From an uncultured Varibaculum sp. (GTDB taxonomy: Bacteria; Actinomycetota; Actinomycetes; Actinomycetales; Actinomycetaceae): 7,611 nt of DNA. Below the pieces are notes generated by a model. The model was not told the DNA's origin. It searched no databases and saw only the letters and a list, made by a program, of their open reading frames with translations. This document shows, one piece after another, positions 1-6,286 of this stretch (position 1 is the stretch's first letter; each line of letters starts with the position of its first letter). The stretch is from NCBI GenBank assembly GCA_947253735.1, contig CAMYAU010000076.1:1-7611 (forward strand), given 5' to 3'. Position numbers and translations under genes: made by a program.

Positions 1-2416
1 TGGGAGCAAAGAATTCTGCCGCCTCGCTAATCGGCATATCGAGCACATCGGCTACCGATTTTCCCCGATATTTAATCTCTAAGGTTTCCTGGTTGTAACG
101 GGCTCCCCCACACACCTCGCAGGGCACATACACATCCGGCAGGAAGTTCATCTCAATCTTGAGGGTGCCGTCCCCTTTACAAGACTCGCAGCGTCCTCCC
201 TTCACATTGAAAGAAAAACGGCCCGGTCCATATCCGCGTAGCTGTGCCTCTGGGGTTTGTGCAAAGAGGGCGCGCACCGCGTCCCATACCCCGGTATAGG
301 TAGCCGGGTTAGAGCGAGGGTTACGTCCGATGGGGCTTTGGTCTACGTGCACCACCTTGTCTAAATGCTCAATGCCTTCGATAGTTTTATGACGTCCGGG
401 AACCACTCTTTTGCGCTGTAGCTTGGCTGCTAGTGCCTCGTACATTACCTGGTTAATGAGGGTAGATTTACCCGACCCCGACACCCCGGTTATCAGCACT
501 AACTTACCTAAAGGAATCGAAACATCTAGATTCTTGAGATTGTTTTCACGTGCACCGAGAATTTTTAACTGCCGATCTTTTTCGATCTGGCGCCGTTTTT
601 TGGGTACCGCTATCCGTTTCTTACCGGACAAATACTGTCCAGTCAGCGAACGCTGACAATCTACGATCCCCGCTACTGGCCCCGAGTAGAGAACTTCTCC
701 CCCGTGTTCCCCCGCTTCCGGACCGATATCAACTATCCAGTCACTGGCGCGGATAGTGTCCTCGTCGTGCTCCACCACCAGCAGGGTATTGCCGAGATCG
801 CGCAGCTTTTTGAGGGTTTCAATTAGTTTGTGATTATCACGTTGATGCAACCCGATCGAGGGCTCATCTAGCACATAAAGCACCCCGACCAGCCCCGACC
901 CGATCTGGGTAGCGAGGCGAATCCGCTGGGCTTCACCCCCCGAAAGCGTGGCGGCTCCCCGCGCTAGAGTTAAATACCCCAGACCCACATCTTGCAGGAA
1001 TTGTAGGCGCACCTGCACTTCTTTCAAGATCGGTTCCGCGATTTTCTTAGCCGGTCCGGTAAGTTCTAGTTCTGCTAGATATTTGCAACTGGAGGAAATC
1101 GAAAGTTTAGTTAGCTCTGCGATATTTAGTTTCCCGATTTTTACCGCCAAGACTTCTGGCTTTAGGCGGTCTCCGTTACAAGTAGAGCAAGGAACCTGGC
1201 GCATATATCCCTCGTAGCGCGCGCGCATCACCTCAGATTCGGTTTCTTCGCGTTTGCGCATAATCCAAGGAATAGCGCCTTCGAATCCGGAAGAATAAGT
1301 GCGCATCCTCCCCCAACGATTCCGGAACTTTACTTTTACCTGGTAATCCCGGCCCCGCAAAAGGGCCTTCTGTTGGGAGGCCGAAAGGTCACGGAAAGGC
1401 GTATCCAGATCGAATCCCAGTTCCTCTCCCAGACCAGCCACCATGTGCATTAGATATTTATTTTTGGTTGACCAGGGACGAATCGCGCCCTCGGAAAGAG
1501 AAAGCTCAGGATTAGGGACCACCAGTTCCGGGTCAACTTCCAGATGGGATCCCAGGCCCGAACAGTCTGGACAAGCCCCATAGGGGGCATTGAAGGAAAA
1601 GGTACGCGGCTCGATTTCCTCGAGCTGCAGGGGATGATCATTAGGGCAGGCGCGGTTTTCAGAAAAACGTCGAGATCGCTCGGGATCGGATTCATCCCGA
1701 TCCACAAAATCAACCACCACTAAACCATCCGCGAGTTTTAGCGCAGTTTCTATCGAGTCTGAGAGCCGGGTGCGCACCCCCTCTTTCATTACTAAGCGAT
1801 CGACGCGCACAAAAATATCGTGTTTGATTTTACGTTCCAGCTTGGGGGGCTGGGTAAGGTGCACGGTTTCCCCGTCCACCACTGCTGCCGAGAAGCCTTG
1901 GGTTACTAGATCCGCAAATAGTTCGGTGTATTCACCTTTGCGGCCGCGTACCACCGGAGCCAGAATCTGGAAACGGGTTTTTTCTGGCAAAGTTAGCAGC
2001 CGGTCAACGATTTGCTGCGCGGTTTGGGCTTGGATTTTTTCCCCGCATTTCGGGCAATAGGCCTGCCCCGCGCGGGCATACAGTAAACGTAAGTAGTCGT
2101 AGACCTCGGTAATAGTACCGACAGTAGAACGCGGATTGCGGGAAGTAGATTTTTGATCAATGGAAACCGCTGGAGATAGCCCCGCAATAAAATCTACGTC
2201 TGGTTTATCCAGGCGCCCTAGGAACTGGCGAGCATAGGAAGACAGTGACTCTACATAGCGGCGTTGCCCTTCGGCGAAAATAGTGTCGAAGGCTAGCGAG
2301 GACTTTCCAGACCCAGAAAGCCCGGTAAATACCACCATCTGGTCGCGGGGAATCTCAATACCTACATTGCGCAGGTTATGTTCCCGTGCCCCCTTAACTA
2401 CCAGTTTTTCATCCAC
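1..2416 (-). CDS. uvrA: UvrA, excinuclease ABC subunit A (5' 805 codons; 3' end beyond window)
   Basis: UvrA is the ATP-dependent damage sensor of nucleotide excision repair. It acts in the cytoplasm as a dimer and loads UvrB on lesions. I translated the minus strand from GTG at 2416 to the window edge and found no stop or frameshift. In order: first Walker A GLSGSGKS (residues 32-39), the conserved RQFLGRLDKPDVDF stretch, a zinc site from C257/H261 and C282/C285, the ABC signature LSGGEAQRIRLA beginning at residue 491, Walker B with D517-E518, second Walker A GVSGSGKS (644-651, K650), and the C-terminal zinc module C743-x2-C746 with C766-x2-C769. The family is about 950 residues, so roughly 150 residues, including the second signature and Walker B, are missing at the left edge. 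GTG 2416 is the only possible start: an in-frame TAG lies 12 bp upstream (2426-2428), and the nearby ATG at 2412 is out of frame and stops after four codons. The gene lies 47 bp downstream of the 448-codon membrane gene on the same strand. Confidence 0.97.
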   Translation of the reverse strand, partial: MDEKLVVKGAREHNLRNVGIEIPRDQMVVFTGLSGSGKSSLAFDTIFAEGQRRYVESLSSYARQFLGRLDKPDVDFIAGLSPAVSIDQKSTSRNPRSTVGTITEVYDYLRLLYARAGQAYCPKCGEKIQAQTAQQIVDRLLTLPEKTRFQILAPVVRGRKGEYTELFADLVTQGFSAAVVDGETVHLTQPPKLERKIKHDIFVRVDRLVMKEGVRTRLSDSIETALKLADGLVVVDFVDRDESDPERSRRFSENRACPNDHPLQLEEIEPRTFSFNAPYGACPDCSGLGSHLEVDPELVVPNPELSLSEGAIRPWSTKNKYLMHMVAGLGEELGFDLDTPFRDLSASQQKALLRGRDYQVKVKFRNRWGRMRTYSSGFEGAIPWIMRKREETESEVMRARYEGYMRQVPCSTCNGDRLKPEVLAVKIGKLNIAELTKLSISSSCKYLAELELTGPAKKIAEPILKEVQVRLQFLQDVGLGYLTLARGAATLSGGEAQRIRLATQIGSGLVGVLYVLDEPSIGLHQRDNHKLIETLKKLRDLGNTLLVVEHDEDTIRASDWIVDIGPEAGEHGGEVLYSGPVAGIVDCQRSLTGQYLSGKKRIAVPKKRRQIEKDRQLKILGARENNLKNLDVSIPLGKLVLITGVSGSGKSTLINQVMYEALAAKLQRKRVVPGRHKTIEGIEHLDKVVHVDQSPIGRNPRSNPATYTGVWDAVRALFAQTPEAQLRGYGPGRFSFNVKGGRCESCKGDGTLKIEMNFLPDVYVPCEVCGGARYNQETLEIKYRGKSVADVLDMPISEAAEFFAP

Positions 2417-2422
2417 ACTCCT

Positions 2423-2451
2423 ATCCTACGAACAAACGTTCTATTTTGCAT
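2423..2451 (-). promoter_or_regulatory. Putative uvrA promoter, possibly leaderless
   Basis: Reading the minus strand, TAGGAT (2428-2423) fits the actinobacterial -10 pattern TANNNT. Its last base is seven nucleotides before the G of the GTG start at 2416, which is the spacing expected if transcription begins at the start codon. The -35 is poor: ATGCAA at 2451-2446 gives a 17-nt spacer. An AGGAG (2422-2418) is also present, but it ends one base before the GTG, too close for a normal ribosome binding site; an AGGAT (2427-2423) is a better-spaced alternative. Leaderless transcription is common in Actinobacteria, so I favour it, but an upstream start and read-through from the preceding gene remain possible. 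Confidence 0.45.
2429..2442. promoter_or_regulatory. LexA operator (SOS box) of uvrA
   Basis: The sequence CGAACAAACGTTCT contains a perfect GAAC-N4-GTTC dyad (2430-2441), the LexA recognition core of Actinobacteria and Firmicutes. It lies 13 bp upstream of the uvrA GTG, between the candidate -35 and -10, where bound LexA would block RNA polymerase. uvrA is a classic SOS-regulon gene, so position and identity agree. The dyad is in the 47-bp gap after the stop codon of the upstream membrane gene, so it would control uvrA separately from any read-through transcript. Confidence 0.8.
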
Positions 2452-2463
2452 TTCTACTGGCGA

Positions 2464-3810
2464 CTAGGATTCTTTTATCTTGTCTATGTCCCAGCGGGGA
2501 TCAGTTTTGACGCCTTTTTCGACTAGCTTCGGGTCAGCTGAGAGCGGAGTGCGGGGCTTTGGATAACGCTTGTCTTGTTTCCACCATGGCATCCACCCGA
2601 CATATCCGTCTGCTGGTGGCTCTTGAGAATCCGGTTCAAAGCCTAGCTGGGCGGGCGTTTCAGGAATGAAGTCGGTTAGGAAATACTTGTCTTTGTCATC
2701 TGCATAGAGTTTTACTACTTTCCTAAAGGCTCCCAGCTCGAAAAATAGGCAATTGGTCCAGGGATTGCGGTGGTGTTTGTTCATCTTGTAGAGCCAATAG
2801 ATAAACAAGAGCACATTGGAAATCAACGCCAACCATGCGCAGATTATGTTTGCTAGTGGATTCATAGTGGCATAGTTGGTCATTATCGAAGGTCGTACCA
2901 GAAGTTCCGGCAAAATGTTGTTGGCCGCGATCCAAAACATCAAGGTGAAACAGCGGAACCAAATCCATTGCCCTTTAGCCCAGGTAAAGGCAGGAACTGT
3001 ACAGGCTAGCAGTAATGCCAGGGTACAGTACCAGGTGTAATCCGCGAGTGAGTTGTACAGGAAGGAATGGTTCCATAGATCGTAGGCAATCACCCACGGC
3101 CAGGCCATATCTGCCCAGATTAGCCCTTGTACTTTTCCTTTTTTAGCCGAGGATATAAAGATTTTTCCTAGGCCGGTGATGGTAATAATGTTTAGTACCC
3201 CGGCTGCAGCCGAAAGTAGGTTCCAATATCCACCGATTGTACGGAAACCGGTGGCGGGATCAATTCCGACTCCACTGGCTTTAAAAGAGTCAGCGGCGGC
3301 TTGATACCAGGCGACAGTTCCACTGGGTTCGGTGATTCCGCGAGTTTCCGGTAGCCCCTCGATCATGGAGATCGAGCGGGAAGAATCAATATCCATTAGG
3401 CATTGGAAGTTGGTGGCACAGGCGCGGTAGGTATCTGCTTCAAAGTAGATCGTTAGGTCGCGAATATTGGCTTCCATAATGTTTACTGCCAGTCCGATCC
3501 ACAATGCGACCCCAAACCAGATTGCATAGCGGCGAGCCTTTAGGGGGTTTCGTTTGCCCCAGTGCAGTAGGAAGGCGGTCATAGTAGCGGTAGCCAACAT
3601 GATGATGAATTTCCCGAAGGGGAACCAGCCCACCATGGGGACTCCATGGATGATTACGTAGGGAATCAGTAACACGCCACCTACTGTCCAGACCGCGAAA
3701 GCAGTCCAGGTCCAGCGGCGATGCATTTCTGCCACCAGCATTTGCAGTGCAAAAATCAGAATCCAAAACAGGTAGACCCAAACTGGGCCAACTTCCCACA
3801 AAAATCCCAT
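2464..3810 (-). CDS. Polytopic membrane protein, DUF5692-type, long paralogue with insertion and C-terminal tail
   Basis: This 448-residue, Trp-rich integral membrane protein has about eight to nine hydrophobic segments and no known function. Family placement (DUF5692-like) rests on remembered motifs and on clear similarity to the 320-residue protein at 5075. Shared blocks are VNIMEANIRDL (109-119), YWNLLSAAAGVLNI (195-208), WADMAWPWVIAYDLWN (232-247) followed by SLADYTWY (254-261), a TVPAF block (271-275), and a final RNPW (358-361) after the last helix. Compared with the paralogue it has about 56 extra residues between the first two blocks, including C131 and C137, and a soluble tail of about 87 residues rich in Pro, Trp and charged residues (362-448). 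Start ATG 3810 is supported by AAAGGA six bases upstream. It is divergent from the SRPBCC gene and lies 47 bp upstream of uvrA. No catalytic motif is recognised. The gene call is firm; the family name is moderately sure. Confidence 0.9.
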   Translation of the reverse strand: MGFLWEVGPVWVYLFWILIFALQMLVAEMHRRWTWTAFAVWTVGGVLLIPYVIIHGVPMVGWFPFGKFIIMLATATMTAFLLHWGKRNPLKARRYAIWFGVALWIGLAVNIMEANIRDLTIYFEADTYRACATNFQCLMDIDSSRSISMIEGLPETRGITEPSGTVAWYQAAADSFKASGVGIDPATGFRTIGGYWNLLSAAAGVLNIITITGLGKIFISSAKKGKVQGLIWADMAWPWVIAYDLWNHSFLYNSLADYTWYCTLALLLACTVPAFTWAKGQWIWFRCFTLMFWIAANNILPELLVRPSIMTNYATMNPLANIICAWLALISNVLLFIYWLYKMNKHHRNPWTNCLFFELGAFRKVVKLYADDKDKYFLTDFIPETPAQLGFEPDSQEPPADGYVGWMPWWKQDKRYPKPRTPLSADPKLVEKGVKTDPRWDIDKIKES

Positions 3811-4024
3811 CAGAGTTCCTTTTTCAACCAGGCCGCATTGCCTGATGCCTTTGACTTTACTTATTTACATTTAAAATAGCACTACCTGCGAACACGTCAT
3901 AATAAAAATCCTATTCAAAAGGACTCACAATCCGCTAGACAGTGATAGATTAAATATAACGCAGGTTTAACAATGGTGTTGCCTGTTTTAAAAAATGCCA
4001 AATACACAACTACGGAGAATCTAA
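3811..4024. promoter_or_regulatory. Divergent intergenic promoter region
   Basis: This 214-bp AT-rich stretch separates two outward-facing genes and must hold promoters for both. For the plus strand, TTGACT (3851-3856) and TAAAAT (3872-3877) form a possible promoter, but the spacer is only 15 nt; TATAAC (3955-3960) is a second possible -10 without a well-placed -35. For the minus strand, TATTAT near 3902-3907 is a possible -10, also without a clear -35. An imperfect dyad lies at 3962-3985: CAGG and AACA on the left, TGTT and CCTG on the right, with a 4-nt centre and asymmetric inner bases. It could be an operator or a 5'-UTR hairpin. Ribosome sites are AAAGGA for the minus gene and GGAG (4014-4017) for the plus gene. 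I see no gene here. Confidence 0.5.
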
Positions 4025-5071
4025 ATGTCTAGTAATTCTAGCCGCATAAAGAAGGTTTTACGCTTAGGTACTATAGGGGGCAGTGTGGCCCTGGGTGGGA
4101 TGCTTGGATTCAGTCAGTTTTCGGGCAAAGCTACCAAAGAGGAAAACGCCTGGCATTATCCTTCCGATGACTTAATCGATCGTTGCTACTCCAATGGCCG
4201 CTCCTCTACCTACGCAATTGATATCGATGCCCCCGCCTATGCGGTTTACCGACACTTAAAACAATTAGGTTGCGACAAGGCAGGTTCGTATTCTTCCGAA
4301 TTCTTGGAACGCACCTTTGCGCGGCTCCCCTTCTTTAACTCCTATGAGATTCAAGAACAGTGGCAAGGTCCGGATGCTTTAAAGCCCGGGGATATCGCCG
4401 CATTCGACTACACCGGAATGTCTATGGAGTGGGCAGATGTAGTCCCCGGTAAATATCTTTCCCAATGGGTCGATACCAAGCATCCTCCCCGGGCTCCCGG
4501 TTCTTTCGCTTTCCGCTACCCGGGCATGAAACATTACGCGGCAGCCTGGTGTTTTTACCTGATTCCTCTCAAGGGCGAACGCTGCCGGTTAATTAACCAT
4601 TGGCGGATCGGTTTTGAGCCCGATACCAAGTTTGCGGCCGCCATTAACTGGATCAATATTGAACTTATAGGAGGATGTATGGCGCATCTACAGAACCTCT
4701 ATGTAAAGCGGGTAGCCGAGTTCCGCAAGAAACCGCAGTGGCAAGGCCGGATCAAGCGGGCAGTCCTGGGAGGTAAACTCTTCGGGTACGATACCCCGGC
4801 AGGACGTTGGGATGGCACTGAGCTTTACGAAGGCACCTATAACCAGTGGCTGCGTTATGGCCGCCAAGACCCGGCGGTAAATGAGGTGCGTCCACCGGTA
4901 ACCGACAACCCGGCCTGGCCTCCTACCTCTGCTGATTCCCCTTGGGCTGAAGTAGTTGATGGCGAGTATTTCACCGATTGGGAAGAACCAGAGTTCTCTT
5001 GGGAGGAACAGATCCGCCAAAAGAAAGAAAAAACCTATTTGCCTGGCTGGGGGAAGAAGGCGGCGAAGTAG
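4025..5071 (+). CDS. SRPBCC/START-like domain protein, probably membrane-anchored
   Basis: The 348-residue product begins with a positively charged segment (R7, K9, K10, R13) and a Gly-rich hydrophobic stretch (about 14-31) without a lipobox Cys or an obvious cleavage site, so it is probably a signal anchor. Residues about 60-225 resemble the SRPBCC (START/polyketide-cyclase-like) fold, which binds hydrophobic ligands in a cavity: a strand ending IDIDAPAYAVYRHL (65-78), the LGCDKAGSYSSEFLER segment (81-96), LKPGD (119-123), a strand-rich middle, and a long helix near 203-232. The last 70 or so residues are a Pro/Trp/acidic tail ending in a Lys-rich stretch, outside the fold. Start ATG 4025 has GGAG seven bases upstream. 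The gene is first in an operon with the membrane protein at 5075 and divergent from that protein's paralogue, which suggests a shared job. Ligand and activity are unknown; SRPBCC assignment is from pattern only. Confidence 0.85.
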   Translation: MSSNSSRIKKVLRLGTIGGSVALGGMLGFSQFSGKATKEENAWHYPSDDLIDRCYSNGRSSTYAIDIDAPAYAVYRHLKQLGCDKAGSYSSEFLERTFARLPFFNSYEIQEQWQGPDALKPGDIAAFDYTGMSMEWADVVPGKYLSQWVDTKHPPRAPGSFAFRYPGMKHYAAAWCFYLIPLKGERCRLINHWRIGFEPDTKFAAAINWINIELIGGCMAHLQNLYVKRVAEFRKKPQWQGRIKRAVLGGKLFGYDTPAGRWDGTELYEGTYNQWLRYGRQDPAVNEVRPPVTDNPAWPPTSADSPWAEVVDGEYFTDWEEPEFSWEEQIRQKKEKTYLPGWGKKAAK

Positions 5072-5074
5072 CTG

Positions 5075-6037
5075 ATGAAACCAGATTATCCGACTTTATT
5101 CTTTTTTGAACTTGGTCAGTGGTACGACTACCTAATGTTGGTGGTGGTCATCGCAGGGCTAGCTGTGCTGGCCTGGCTAGCGATCCGCTATAAATGGGTG
5201 GCGATCGCCGTGTTTATCGTGATTCCCCTAGCGCTGACAATTTTTTGGTGGCCCTATTCACGCGCTGGTACTAACTCAGACGGCTGGTTCCCGATAGTGA
5301 AGCAATATTCAGCACTAATCGGGTCATTATCCCTGGTGGCGTTACAATATTTCCCGAAGCTGCGTGATAAACGCTGGTACCTGTGTATTCCCCCATTTAT
5401 CTTGGCAGTCAACATTATCGAGGCAGTAATTCGCGATTTCCAGTGTTACGGCATCCATGGGGTGGATCCTACGCAAGGGATGGTTACCTGGGGCGGCCCC
5501 TGGAACATCATGAACGGAATCGCTGGAATTTTAAACTTCCTAATGATTTCGGGCTGGATGGGAATCTATGTATCTAAAGGTAAAAATAAACAGATTATTT
5601 GGGGCGATCTAACTATCGGTTGGATCATCGCCTACGACCTATGGAATGTTGCCTATGTTTATAACTGCTTAGCTGACCGCGCCTGGTATTCGGGGGTAGC
5701 CTTGTTGGCTTCATGTACGATCCCCGCATTCCTGGCCTTCGGGAAAGGTGCCTGGATTCAATACCGGGCTTACACCTTGACCTTCTGGTCAGCGATAGTG
5801 CTAACCTTCCCGCATTTCATGCAAGATTCCCTATTTGCTCACCGCAGCGCGCACAATCCGACTGCTATGTTCTTGCTCTCAGCAGCGGCGCTATTAGCCA
5901 ATGTGCTGGTGTTCGGCTATCACCTGTATAAGGTGCGCTCTACCGGGCGCAATCCTTTTAAGCAGGAAGTTTATTGGGATACCCCCTATAATCAGCAGAT
6001 TGCCCGCGAAAATGGAGGAAAACTGCAAAATAGCTAG
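5075..6037 (+). CDS. Polytopic membrane protein, DUF5692-type, short paralogue
   Basis: This 320-residue integral membrane protein has about eight to nine hydrophobic segments (roughly 20-37, 41-59, 74-92, 101-118, 141-160, 176-198, 204-222, 230-250, 262-285). Diagnostic blocks are VNIIEAVIRDF (112-122), GGPWNIMNGIAGILN (140-154), IIAYDLWNVAYVYN (184-197), SCTIPAF (213-219), AHNPTA (259-264) and GRNPF (301-305). I remember these as typical of DUF5692, a family without assigned function. It shares these blocks in the same order with the 448-residue protein encoded divergently, but lacks that protein's insertion and long tail, so it is close to the basic family size. The ATG follows the SRPBCC stop by 3 bp. 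No strong ribosome site lies at normal spacing (GAAGG is about 14 bases upstream), so translational coupling is likely. The conserved acidic and Asn/Trp residues inside membrane segments could line a site, which is inference. Confidence 0.9.
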   Translation: MKPDYPTLFFFELGQWYDYLMLVVVIAGLAVLAWLAIRYKWVAIAVFIVIPLALTIFWWPYSRAGTNSDGWFPIVKQYSALIGSLSLVALQYFPKLRDKRWYLCIPPFILAVNIIEAVIRDFQCYGIHGVDPTQGMVTWGGPWNIMNGIAGILNFLMISGWMGIYVSKGKNKQIIWGDLTIGWIIAYDLWNVAYVYNCLADRAWYSGVALLASCTIPAFLAFGKGAWIQYRAYTLTFWSAIVLTFPHFMQDSLFAHRSAHNPTAMFLLSAAALLANVLVFGYHLYKVRSTGRNPFKQEVYWDTPYNQQIARENGGKLQNS

Positions 6038-6062
6038 CAGTTGCTTACCGAAGCATGCATCC

Positions 6063-6119
6063 AGAGCCTGCCACCCGGATATCTTTAGTTTGATTAAGGC
6101 TTCACGGGTGGCAGGCTCT
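6063..6119 (+). terminator. Probable rho-independent terminator of the SRPBCC/membrane-protein operon
   Basis: A perfect 15-bp GC-rich inverted repeat (6063-6077 AGAGCCTGCCACCCG with 6105-6119) lies 25 bp after the stop codon of the 320-codon gene. It is followed by TTAATTTTA, a modest U-tract, on the plus strand only. The loop is long (27 nt) but can form a small inner pairing between CTTTA and TAAGG. No T-run follows on the minus strand, so it would terminate rightward transcription only, isolating the operon from valS. Confidence 0.75.
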
Positions 6120-6121
6120 TA

Positions 6122-6286
6122 ATTTTACCTGGCCTTTCAGGATTTTCCCTAGGCTAGGAATGTCCAAAATATTTTGGGATTGGATTGCGATACCGAGTAG
6201 TTTAGTAAGGTATGTAATCGCTGGTTTCTGCGCCCACTTAGGTAGCAGGCCTGCTAAATAGGGAAAATACAAATAGGAGATGGCCG
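6122..6286 (+). promoter_or_regulatory. valS upstream region with several dyads; promoter not resolved
   Basis: This 165-bp region between the terminator and valS must carry the valS promoter. It holds two perfect 14-bp palindromes, CCAAAATATTTTGG (6164-6177) and TAGCAGGCCTGCTA (6243-6256). A possible hairpin pairs GCGAT (6187-6191) with ATCGC (6217-6221) and ACC (6192-6194) with GGT (6209-6211). Possible -10 elements are TAGTTT (6198-6203, with TTGGGA 18 bases upstream) and TAAGGT (6206-6211, with TTGCGA 15 bases upstream); neither is strong. The ribosome site AGGAG (6275-6279) is well placed seven bases before ATG 6287. I found no T-box consensus and no sequence complementary to the AGGAG that would sequester it. 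Confidence 0.4.

Noticed and set aside
2398..2412. ATG at 2412 (minus) as the uvrA start
   Set aside because: It is out of the UvrA frame and meets a stop after four codons.
1..2416. Broken uvrA, because many short ORFs appear on both strands in this stretch
   Set aside because: Direct minus-strand translation from 2416 is open to the window edge with all expected UvrA motifs in order. The short ORFs are shadows in other frames.
6160..6261. 33-codon plus-strand ORF upstream of valS as a leader peptide or small membrane protein
   Set aside because: It has only two Val codons, neither clustered, it uses several codons rare in the neighbours (AGG, ATA, AGT), and the AGGA is too close to the ATG. 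Kept only as part of the leader finding.
6122..6286. T-box riboswitch controlling valS
   Set aside because: A TGGT occurs at 6222-6225, but the conserved T-box core around it is absent and nothing in the leader pairs well with the AGGAG ribosome site.
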